From: JBBQWZ01 sp038210135
Lineage (GTDB): Bacteria; Acidobacteriota; Terriglobia; Bryobacterales; Bryobacteraceae
Direction: 5' to 3'
Assembly (NCBI GenBank): GCA_038210135.1
Contig: JBBQWZ010000036.1
Span: 9,640 to 73,639, forward strand
DNA length: 64,000 nucleotides
The position numbers and the translations under genes are program-made. The notes under the pieces were generated by a model, which saw only the letters and a list, made by a program, of their open reading frames with translations, did no database searches and was not told the DNA's origin. This document shows positions 51,464-59,331 of the stretch, in pieces (the stretch's first letter is position 1; the number at the start of each line of letters is the position of its first letter).

Positions 51464-53010
51464 TCCTTCTCCTCGCGCCACTGCACCGTGATGGACCGAA
51501 TATCTCCCGAAGACGTGTTCCGCAGGATCAACGAATTGCCATTCGCCGCCGACGGCCGCTGCACAATCCGAACTTCTGGAGGCTGCGCCGAGACCGTCAC
51601 TGCCAGATTGTACGGAATTCCACGGCCTTCAATCGATCCCGAAGACGGCCGGTTGGTCGCTCCGGCGACGGAGATGGTCAGGGATTGACCCGCCGCCAGC
51701 GTTCCTGTCCAGGTGAAGCGTCCGGCCGGAGGTCCCAGGTAGCGTCCAGTGGGCGCCGGCGGATCCGCGACCGGCGTCTCGGTCACTTGCGATTTCGGCT
51801 GCTCGACCTGTCGCGCTGTTTCGGGCGCGGCGGTCTGTTTCGCGATCGCGGTTTTTTGCGCGTCTTTCTGTGTTGCCGGACGCTCTTTGACCGCCGTGTT
51901 CTTTCCTGGGGTTGTCGGCGGCTGCTGCTCTGTTTGCGCCTTCGTTTCTCGCGGAGCCGGGACCGGGACGCTGTACTTGGTTTCTGTGGGCTGCGCTTGC
52001 GTGGGCCGCGCCGGACTCGATGTGAATTTCCAGACTCCCGCTCCCGCGGCGAGCAGTCCGGCGAGACCGAGTCCGATCCAAAGGCCAGTGCGCTTCCGAG
52101 CTGGCGGCGGTGCGGCGACTTCGCTGGTGGCCGTGCGGCGGCGGCTTCCCGTCGGCGTCCGCGGAATGTACGCCGGCAGAACGGCGGTGTCCGGATCCAC
52201 GCCCAGCGAATCTTCGAGCTCGTTGATGAATTCGCGGCAGGATCCGAATCGGTTGGCCGGATTCTTCGCCATCGCTTTCAACAACACCGCGCTGACCTCC
52301 GGATCCACCTCCTCGCCGGGCCGGCTGACGCCTTCCGGCGTGACGTGCAGGATCTGATACAGCAGGCTGGTCCAGGATTCGCCGTCGAACGGCTTGCGTC
52401 CGCTCAGCCATTGATACGCGATGACGCCCAGCGAAAACTGATCCGACTGGCCGCTAACTCCTTTTTGCTCGATCTGCTCAGGAGAAAGATAATGCGCTGT
52501 TCCGCGGACAAAGCCGGTTTGCGTATTGCTTCCGGCAATGGTGTCGTTCAGCAGCTTGGCGATTCCGAAGTCGGTCACCTTCAACTGCCCGCGAATGGTC
52601 ACCAGCATGTTCGCCGGCTTGACGTCGCGATGGACCAGGCCTTCCTGATGCGCATAATCAAGCGCGTCGGCAATCTGGCGGAGCAAACTGATGATGGTTG
52701 CTTCCGTCGCCGGCTCGGCCATGCGATCCGCGAGAGTAATTCCCTCCACGAACTCCATCACCAGATAAGCGCCGTCGTCCTGCTCAATAAATTCGTGGAT
52801 CGTGACGATCGAGGGATGCGACAGCTTGCCCGAAAACATCGCCTCTTGTCGCAGGCGTGCGCGTAGAGCCGCGGACGCTTTCTCTGAGCCTACGAGAAGC
52901 GCCTTGATCGCGACTTTTCTGCCGATGGTGGGATCGAACGCGGAATAGACGATTCCCTCGCCTCCGCGACCCACCTCACCCGTTACCTGAAACCGGCCAA
53001 TCTGTTCCAT
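51460..53010 (-). CDS. Membrane-bound Ser/Thr protein kinase, PknB type
   Basis: This 516-residue protein has a kinase domain in residues 5-270. The glycine loop is GEVGRGGEGIVY and the ATP lysine is in VAIKALL (Lys36). The catalytic loop is HRDVKPANML, followed by the DFGIAKLL metal site and GTAHYLSPEQ. A membrane helix follows at about residues 310-330 (GLWIGLGLAGLLAAGAGVW), then a Pro/Thr-rich linker and a small beta domain outside. No PASTA repeats are present. I chose ATG 53010 (MEQIGRF), which aligns with the kinase start. It is directly coupled to the caspase-fold gene. Confidence 0.87.
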   Translation of the reverse strand: MEQIGRFQVTGEVGRGGEGIVYSAFDPTIGRKVAIKALLVGSEKASAALRARLRQEAMFSGKLSHPSIVTIHEFIEQDDGAYLVMEFVEGITLADRMAEPATEATIISLLRQIADALDYAHQEGLVHRDVKPANMLVTIRGQLKVTDFGIAKLLNDTIAGSNTQTGFVRGTAHYLSPEQIEQKGVSGQSDQFSLGVIAYQWLSGRKPFDGESWTSLLYQILHVTPEGVSRPGEEVDPEVSAVLLKAMAKNPANRFGSCREFINELEDSLGVDPDTAVLPAYIPRTPTGSRRRTATSEVAAPPPARKRTGLWIGLGLAGLLAAGAGVWKFTSSPARPTQAQPTETKYSVPVPAPRETKAQTEQQPPTTPGKNTAVKERPATQKDAQKTAIAKQTAAPETARQVEQPKSQVTETPVADPPAPTGRYLGPPAGRFTWTGTLAAGQSLTISVAGATNRPSSGSIEGRGIPYNLAVTVSAQPPEVRIVQRPSAANGNSLILRNTSSGDIRSITVQWREEKE

Positions 53011-53300
53011 GCCGCAAGCCATAAGCATAACGATTTCGAAGCCCGTGCGCAAAACTCCGAAGGACGAAGCCCGGCGCGTTCCGGACGATTGCGCCTCACT
53101 CTCTCCTGCGTAAAATCGCGAAAAAGATGGGCGGGGAAATGGAGCCAATCAGCGAATTCGTTCTCGGAAGAGAGCTCCTCCCGATTTCCTGCGACCTCGC
53201 CAGCCAGGTTCGCATCTATTACTTATTAATTTGATCGACAAAGGGGTCTTTTCGTTTATCGACTAGCCCGTAGCCAGTCTGTAACGGATAATAGAAAGAT

Positions 53301-56171
53301 ATGAGAATGCTTCAGAGTCTTTTGCTAGTGTTTGCGATGATATCGCTGGCGCCCGCCGCGTTCGGCCAGGCGTCGGCGATCAACGGCACCATCGAAGGTA
53401 CGGTCACCGATCCCAGCGGAGCGATGGTTCCGAACGTGAAGGTGGACGTGCTGAACACCGAAACCGGTTTTCGCCGATCGATCACCACCAACGAAACTGG
53501 ATTCTTCCGCTTCAACGTCCTCCCGCTCGGGAACTATTCGGTCTCGACCGATGTGGCCGCGTTTTCACCGGCCAAGCGCAACGACGTCATCCTGAACGCC
53601 GGTACCACCGCGACCGTGAACTTCCAGTTGGGCCTCGCGGGCACCGCCCGCGAAATCGTCGTCACCGACACCGCTCCGGTCGTTGAGCCCGGCCGCACCG
53701 ATATCGGCAACACCGTATCGCGGATGTCCATCTCCAACCTCCCCCTGATTTCGCGGAACAATTTCAACTTCATCCTGCTGCAGCCCAACGTGTCCGGCCG
53801 CCCGAACATCGAATTCGGCGTGCCGCGCATGGTCAACGCGAACGGATTCCTCGATCGCATCAATTACCAGCTCGACGGCAGCAACAACACCCAGAGCGAT
53901 CGCGCGGGCATTCGCCTGACGCCGATCTCGAATACCTGGATCGCCGAAATCCAGCAGGTGAACAACGGCTTCTCGCCGGAATACGGCAACACCGTCGGCA
54001 CCGTGTTCAATTCGATCACCAAGTCCGGAGCCAACGATACCCACGGCGAGGTCGGCTACATCATGCGCCGCACCAACATGGTGGCCCGCTTCAGCACGCT
54101 GCCCCGTACTTCCCCGAAGCCGGATCAGAACGTCGACAACCAGTTCGCCAACGTCGGCGGGCGCATCATCAAGGACAAGCTGTTCTACTTCGGAGCGTTT
54201 GAGCATGTTAAGCGCGACCTGCCTTCGATCGTCACCGTCCCCTCCGCGACGCTGACGCAGCTCGGCCTCGATCCCGCGCTCTCGAATGCGATTCCGTTCG
54301 GCCAGAATGTGTATTTCGTCCTCGCGAAAGCCGACTGGCAGATCAACGCCAACAACCGGTTGAGCGGTCGCTTCAGCTACTTCCGCAACGAATCGCCCTA
54401 CAACAACGGCGGCAACCTGACGCTCGCTCCGCAGACGTATTTGTTTAAGGATCGCGCACCGGTGTACGGCTTCCAATTGATCTCCACCGTTTCGCCGGCT
54501 GCGGTGAACGAGTTCCGCTTCCAGGCTCCTAAGCGCTTCCAGCGCCAGGTCGCTTTCGAAGGCACCGGAGTCGCGCCGACCATCAACATCTCGAACGTGG
54601 CGAACTTCGGCAAGTCCGACCAGACCGATTTCGCGTTCACCGAAACGACGCCGGAATTTTCGGACAGCTTCAGCTACAACCGCCGAACGCATAGCTACAA
54701 GTTCGGTGGCGGCATGCGGTTCATCCTCGACAACCAGACGTCGAACGTTTTCGCGCGCTACACCTTCCCGACCATCCAGTCCTACCTCGATGCGAAGAGC
54801 GGCGTAAACACCAAGGGCTATTCCACCTACGCCCAGATCTTCGGTGATCCCAAGGTCGAATACAATTCGGTGTTCTCGAATCTGTTCGTGCAGGATAGCT
54901 GGAAGCTCCGCCCCAACATCACGCTGACTTACGGCTTGCGCTACGACGTGTACAAGATTCCGTCGGCCGATTCGAATGCGCTGTATCCAACGTCGAAGAG
55001 CTTCACCGTCGACAAGAACAATTTTGCTCCCCGCGTCGGCTTGGCCTGGGGGATTGGCAACGATCAGAAGACCGTCATCCGCGTCAATGGCGGCATCTTC
55101 TACGATGCGCCGCAGACCAACGTGTATTACCGCGCGCTGTTGAACAACGGACGTCCGCAGTTCTTCACGCTGTCCACCGGACCCGCGGCCGCCTTCGCTC
55201 CGTCGTTTCCGAACATCCTCACCTCGCTGCCGACCACCTTCAACCGCAACATCGCCGACGTGATCACCGTCTCGCCGAATTTCCGCAACCTCTATTCGTC
55301 GAACGCCAACATCCAGATCACTCGCCAGTTGGACACCAACTCCAGCCTCAGCGTCAGCTACCTGTTCACCAAGGGCAGCAAGCTGCCGGTGTATCGCAAC
55401 ATCAATATCGCGCCGACGCGTTTCCTTGCCGACGGACGCCCTGTGTTCTTGAAAGCGGATAACACGCTGAACTTCATCGACCCCGCGTTCAGCAACGTCT
55501 CGACCGTCGAATCCGCCGCGAACTCGGTCTACAACGGCCTGAACGCGACCGTGAACCGCCGCTTCGCGAAGGGCTTTAACATGCTCGCCAGCTATACCTG
55601 GTCGCACGCCCTCGACAACGCTCCCGAATCGAACGTCATCGATTCCGGCGCGCAGTATCCCGAAGATCCGACGAACCTGAACCGCGACCGCGGCAATTCG
55701 CTCGGCGACCGACGCCATAACTTCACCCTCAGCACCGTGCTCGCACCGCAGTCGCACTGGAGCAACGGCGTCGTGAACTACATCATGAACCACAATCAGT
55801 TCTCGGTATTGTTGGTCGCACGTTCGGGTGACATCTTCAATCTCGGCAGCAACCGCTCGATCAATGGCGATCCGACGATTGCGAACGCCCAACAGCGTCC
55901 GCTGTATGTCGGCCGCAACACCATCCGCGGCCAGTCCGTGTACCAGTTCGACTTCCGCTACGCCCGTTCGTTCGTGATCAAAGAACGTTGGAAGCCGGAA
56001 TTCTTCGCCGAATTCTGGAATCTGTTCAACCACACCAACGTCACCGGCCTGAACACCACGGCCAGCGTGGACGCGACCGGCGCGATCACCAGTCTGCCCG
56101 CCAACTACCTCCTCATGAACGCCGTCCTAGATCCGCGCATCGCGCAGATCGGCTTCAAGCTGACGTTCTAA
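53301..56171 (+). CDS. TonB-dependent receptor with carboxypeptidase-regulatory-like N-terminal domain
   Basis: This 956-residue outer-membrane protein has a signal peptide (MISLAPAAFGQ). A CarboxypepD_reg-like domain lies at residues 28-115 (GTIEGTVTDPSGAMVPNVKV, TNETGFFRFNVLPLGNYSV), then a plug domain (YQLDGSNNTQSDR, GANDTHGEVGYI) and a long barrel ending IGFKLTF. Acidobacteriota have many such OAR-like receptors, thought to import plant or microbial glycans. The substrate is unknown. No TonB box is clear. A terminator follows 19 bases after the stop. Confidence 0.87.
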   Translation: MRMLQSLLLVFAMISLAPAAFGQASAINGTIEGTVTDPSGAMVPNVKVDVLNTETGFRRSITTNETGFFRFNVLPLGNYSVSTDVAAFSPAKRNDVILNAGTTATVNFQLGLAGTAREIVVTDTAPVVEPGRTDIGNTVSRMSISNLPLISRNNFNFILLQPNVSGRPNIEFGVPRMVNANGFLDRINYQLDGSNNTQSDRAGIRLTPISNTWIAEIQQVNNGFSPEYGNTVGTVFNSITKSGANDTHGEVGYIMRRTNMVARFSTLPRTSPKPDQNVDNQFANVGGRIIKDKLFYFGAFEHVKRDLPSIVTVPSATLTQLGLDPALSNAIPFGQNVYFVLAKADWQINANNRLSGRFSYFRNESPYNNGGNLTLAPQTYLFKDRAPVYGFQLISTVSPAAVNEFRFQAPKRFQRQVAFEGTGVAPTINISNVANFGKSDQTDFAFTETTPEFSDSFSYNRRTHSYKFGGGMRFILDNQTSNVFARYTFPTIQSYLDAKSGVNTKGYSTYAQIFGDPKVEYNSVFSNLFVQDSWKLRPNITLTYGLRYDVYKIPSADSNALYPTSKSFTVDKNNFAPRVGLAWGIGNDQKTVIRVNGGIFYDAPQTNVYYRALLNNGRPQFFTLSTGPAAAFAPSFPNILTSLPTTFNRNIADVITVSPNFRNLYSSNANIQITRQLDTNSSLSVSYLFTKGSKLPVYRNINIAPTRFLADGRPVFLKADNTLNFIDPAFSNVSTVESAANSVYNGLNATVNRRFAKGFNMLASYTWSHALDNAPESNVIDSGAQYPEDPTNLNRDRGNSLGDRRHNFTLSTVLAPQSHWSNGVVNYIMNHNQFSVLLVARSGDIFNLGSNRSINGDPTIANAQQRPLYVGRNTIRGQSVYQFDFRYARSFVIKERWKPEFFAEFWNLFNHTNVTGLNTTASVDATGAITSLPANYLLMNAVLDPRIAQIGFKLTF

Positions 56172-56190
56172 AGCGAGTTCGTTCCACAAG

Positions 56191-56223
56191 GGCCGGGTCT
56201 CCAAGCGGAGATCCGGCCTTTTT
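56191..56223 (+). terminator. Intrinsic terminator of the TonB-dependent receptor gene
   Basis: GGCCGGGTCTCC (56191-56202) pairs with GGAGATCCGGCC (56207-56218) with one G.T pair and loop AAGC. TTTTT follows directly. Confidence 0.92.
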
Positions 56224-56247
56224 GCTTTCCCATCCGGCTTGACCGCC

Positions 56248-56530
56248 ATCCGAAGCACCGAACCGCGACCGTAAGGGAGCGGACCCCAATCCGAAGCACC
56301 AAACCGCGACCGTAAGGGAGCGGACCCCAATCCAAAGCACCAAACCGCGACCGTAAGCGAGCGGACCCCAATCCGAAGCACCGAACCGCGACCGTAAGGG
56401 AGCGGACCCAATCCAAAGCACCGAACCGCGACCGTAAGGGAGCGGACCCCAATCCAAACCGGGGCGCGACCGTCAGATCGCGCTCACTAACTTGGCCCGA
56501 TTGAACCCGGAGCGTAAGCGACAGGACCCG
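56248..56530. repeat. Tandem array of five 41-bp family-A units, then degenerate copies and family B
   Basis: Units lie at 56248-56288, 56289-56329, 56330-56370, 56371-56410 (one base short) and 56411-56451. Each holds CCGCGACC, loop GTAA and GGGAGCGG, followed by ACCCCA, ATCC. Near 56466 a related hairpin reads CGCGACC, loop GTCA, GATCGCG. Family B is at 56502-56530. The 469 bases between the receptor and the next gene hold these and a terminator but no gene. Confidence 0.9.
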
Positions 56531-56579
56531 CATAATAATCCCATCACGCACGCAAATACCGCACCACCCGCCCACCAAC

Positions 56580-56607
56580 AAAAAATCCCCGCCCATTCCG
56601 GGCGGGG
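56580..56607 (-). terminator. Terminator of the 163-residue exported protein gene
   Basis: On the minus strand CCCCGCCC pairs with GGGCGGGG around a 5-base loop (GGAAT) and is followed by TTTTTT. It lies 34 bases after the stop codon. Confidence 0.85.
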
Positions 56608-56640
56608 CATCGACAAATCTCGATCTTGAGGCTTGGAAAG

Positions 56641-57132
56641 TTACTCCACGAACCGGACGCTCTCAAACATAATCTTGGCGTCTTCATTAAACGTCTGGCC
56701 TTTTTCGTGGAGCGCCAACACCTGGTAGAACTTGTTGCCGCGCGTCACGATCCAATAGTAAAACGTGATACCGTCGGCGTTTTCAAAGTGCGCGAACCGA
56801 CCCGTGACTCCGTTGAACGTCATCGCCTTGCCGTCGAGGACGCGCGTGGCCTTCATGTTCTTTTGGACCGTTTCGATAATGCTTGCATAGTCGGAGTTGG
56901 GCGTCACGCTGCACTCCGAGACGGACATGCGATAGTCGAACCCACGCGGGCTATGGCTATAGTCGGTCCGCACGCAGCCGTTGGCGTTGGTGACGTCCTT
57001 CTTGGTTTCGCCCGGCATCGAGATCGACACTCCATTGGCGTCGAGGCGAACGAAGTTCTGGCCTCCGCTGGCAGCGTGCGAAGCGGTGGTGAATCCGATC
57101 GCCAGGGCGGTAAGGGTGAGTAGCGTTTTCAT
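56641..57132 (-). CDS. Small exported protein of unknown function
   Basis: This 163-residue protein has a signal peptide (LTLTALAIGFTTASHA). The mature part has two cysteines (NGCVRTD and VSECSV) that may form a disulfide, and a beta-rich pattern (FNGVTGRFAHFEN, GITFYYWIVTRGNKFYQVLAL). The ending MFESVRFVE is common in small proteins that appear to bind substrates or detect stress in the envelope. I do not recognise a named family. GGAGA lies about seven bases before the ATG, and a terminator follows, so it is a single gene. Confidence 0.7.
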   Translation of the reverse strand: MKTLLTLTALAIGFTTASHAASGGQNFVRLDANGVSISMPGETKKDVTNANGCVRTDYSHSPRGFDYRMSVSECSVTPNSDYASIIETVQKNMKATRVLDGKAMTFNGVTGRFAHFENADGITFYYWIVTRGNKFYQVLALHEKGQTFNEDAKIMFESVRFVE

Positions 57133-57249
57133 GGGGTGTCTCCTCTTGTTCCTTCAGGAACCTGTCCGGTTCGAAGAAGGACAGCGGACGCGATACAGGC
57201 AGATTAGTGGTGCAAGAATTCTTTTTGCACCCAGCTCGTGCGAACGAAT

Positions 57250-57280
57250 CAGCACCGAGCCGCGACCGTAAGGGAGCGGA
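57250..57280 (+). repeat. Single family-A hairpin followed by a T run
   Basis: The element has CCGCGACC, loop GTAA, GGGAGCGG and then ACTTTTT. With the T run it could end transcription on the plus strand, but the genes on both sides are read on the minus strand. No gene lies between 57133 and 57303. Confidence 0.75.
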
Positions 57281-57303
57281 CTTTTTCCCGCAACGCGCGG
57301 CCC

Positions 57304-58749
57304 CTATTGCCAGTTCTGCGCCAGCCGGACAAACGTCCTCACCCCGACCCCAGTAGGACCTTTCGGCATGTAAGGCTTGTTTTCATCCAGCCAAGCCGTC
57401 CCCGCAATATCGAGATGCACCCACGGAGTATCTTCCACGAATTCGCGAATAAACCAAGCCGCGCTGATCGACCCGCCCCACCGTGGACCAATGTTGGCGA
57501 GGTCGGCAAACGGACTCTTGATCAGATCGCGATACTCGTCTTCGCAAGGCATGTGCCACATCTTTTCGCCTTCGGCCTTCGCCGCTTCAAGCACCCGGGC
57601 GAGCATCGCGTCGTCATTAGTGAACGCACCTACGTTGACGTGGCCAAGAGCGACGACGATCGCGCCCGTGAGTGTCGCGGCATCCACCAAGTGCGTGCAG
57701 CCCTGCTTCTTCGCGTACGTGATCGCGTCCGCCAGAATCAACCGGCCTTCCGCGTCGGTATTCAAAACCTCGATCGTCTTGCCCGAGTACGACGTAACAA
57801 TATCGCCCGGACGCTGCGCCCGGCTGCCGACCATATTTTCGACGGCGGGAATGAACGCCGTCACCGGAATCGCAGGCTCCAGGTGAGCGATGGCGCGCAT
57901 CGCGCCGAGCACCGCGGCTCCACCGGCCATGTCGTACTTCATCTTTTCCATGCCATCCGCGGGTTTGATGGACACGCCGCCGGTATCGAAGGTAACGCCC
58001 TTGCCAACCAGGCCAAGGTGATCGGCGGACATCGGAGATTTCGCCGGCTTGTAGCGGATCACAATCAGCGCAGGCGGTTCCGCGCTGCCTTGGGCGACTC
58101 CTAAAAGCGAGCCCATGCCAAGCTGCTTCATGCGGTCCTGATCGAGGACCTCGCATTCGAGACCGGCTTCAGCGGCCATCGCCTTCGCGCGCTCGGCCAA
58201 ATTTAAGGGCACAAGCAAATTCGCAGGCTCATTCACCAGGTCGCGCGTGAAGTTCTGCGATTCGCCGAGAATCTTGCCCCGATTCATCGACGCCGCGAAA
58301 TCGCCCCAAGCGCCCACCGCGAACCAATCGAGAAACTTCACCTCGGATTTCGACTTGTGCTTTTCCGCGTCCCAGTTGCCGAGGATCGCGCCTTCGACGG
58401 CGGCCTCGACGTGCGGTCCGGTCGGTTCGGCCAGCGCGAACGCGACACTCTGAATCCCTTTCGCTTTCAAAGTCCGCACCGTGGCTCCAGCAAGAGTGCG
58501 CGGATCGAACTTCGCCAGCTTCCCCGCCCCCGCCACCACCAGGCGCTTGGCCTGCACACCCCCCGGCTGGTGCAGCACGGCGACCTCGCCGGACTTGCCC
58601 GAAAACTCGCCCGACGTCTTGAGCGTATCCAGCCAGGCGACGGCCGATTCCAGGCTCGCCGGCAGCTTGAAGTCGTCCTCAAACACCGGGACCACCAGCG
58701 CGTCAGCTTCTATGCGATTGAAAGGAAGGGCGGAAATAGTAACGTTCAT
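57304..58749 (-). CDS. pepA: Leucyl aminopeptidase, M17 family
   Basis: PepA removes N-terminal residues, preferring leucine, using two metal ions in the cytosol. The 481-residue protein has a glycine-rich N-terminal domain and a catalytic domain with LVGKGVTFDTGGVSIKP, the MKYDMAGGAAV lysine-aspartate motif and NTDAEGRLILAD, the family signature. The length is normal. It lies six bases after smpB on the same strand, so the two are probably co-transcribed. PepA can also bind DNA in some bacteria, but nothing here shows that. Confidence 0.92.
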   Translation of the reverse strand: MNVTISALPFNRIEADALVVPVFEDDFKLPASLESAVAWLDTLKTSGEFSGKSGEVAVLHQPGGVQAKRLVVAGAGKLAKFDPRTLAGATVRTLKAKGIQSVAFALAEPTGPHVEAAVEGAILGNWDAEKHKSKSEVKFLDWFAVGAWGDFAASMNRGKILGESQNFTRDLVNEPANLLVPLNLAERAKAMAAEAGLECEVLDQDRMKQLGMGSLLGVAQGSAEPPALIVIRYKPAKSPMSADHLGLVGKGVTFDTGGVSIKPADGMEKMKYDMAGGAAVLGAMRAIAHLEPAIPVTAFIPAVENMVGSRAQRPGDIVTSYSGKTIEVLNTDAEGRLILADAITYAKKQGCTHLVDAATLTGAIVVALGHVNVGAFTNDDAMLARVLEAAKAEGEKMWHMPCEDEYRDLIKSPFADLANIGPRWGGSISAAWFIREFVEDTPWVHLDIAGTAWLDENKPYMPKGPTGVGVRTFVRLAQNWQ

Positions 58750-58755
58750 GTTGAT

Positions 58756-59226
58756 TTAAGTTCTCGTGCGGCGGACCATCTCCGCCTTGGCTTCGGCCTG
58801 CGCTTCGCGATTCTTCTCGGATTCCCGTTTATCGTGGAATTTCTTACCCTTGCCGACCGCGATTTCGCACTTGATCTTACCGTTCTTGAGATACAACTTG
58901 GTAATCACCAGCGTCAGGCCCTTTTCCCGGGTAATCGCGTGGAGTTTGGTGATCTCCGCTTTATGAAGCAACAGCTTGCGCTTCCGCGTCGGCGCGTGAT
59001 TCTCGCGATTGCCATGCGAATATTCGCTGATATGCGCGTTCAGCAGCCAGGCCTCGCCGTGGCTCACTTCGGCGAAACTATCCTTCAGCTGGATCTTCCC
59101 ATCCTTGGCCGATTTCACCTCGGTGCCAGTAAGCGAGATTCCGGCTTCGTAATGATCCGACAGGAAATACTCGTGCCGGGCCTGGCGGTTCTCGCTTAGG
59201 ATTTTGATGCCGTTTTTCGCTTCCAC
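58756..59226 (-). CDS. smpB: SsrA-binding protein SmpB
   Basis: SmpB delivers tmRNA to stalled ribosomes for trans-translation. The 156-residue protein begins EAKNGIKILSENRQARHEYF and contains YEAGISLTGTEVKSAKDGKI, HGEAWLLNAHISEYSHGN, and ends with a basic tail, KFHDKRESEKNREAQ. I chose GTG 59226, as it gives the family length and start. The frame is open further upstream but without family similarity. The tmRNA gene ssrA was not seen in this window. Confidence 0.9.
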   Translation of the reverse strand: MEAKNGIKILSENRQARHEYFLSDHYEAGISLTGTEVKSAKDGKIQLKDSFAEVSHGEAWLLNAHISEYSHGNRENHAPTRKRKLLLHKAEITKLHAITREKGLTLVITKLYLKNGKIKCEIAVGKGKKFHDKRESEKNREAQAEAKAEMVRRTRT

Positions 59227-59331
59227 GAAAGGAACCTGAATCGCGTCAGAGATATAGAAGGATGCGTACGCGCGCTCCCCACAGCTTAACACGGGGGCTG
59301 GTTTCCGTTTCCGGGCGGCCTGGCTTTCGAG

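Noticed and set aside
53565..56033. A very long open frame on the strand opposite the TonB-dependent receptor
   Set aside because: It mirrors the receptor gene and is rich in Arg, Val, Asp and Gly, as expected from GC-rich third positions. It has no domain or start site, while the receptor frame is fully convincing.
56248..56451. CRISPR array
   Set aside because: The 41-bp units repeat in full, including the inter-hairpin part, so there are no unique spacers.
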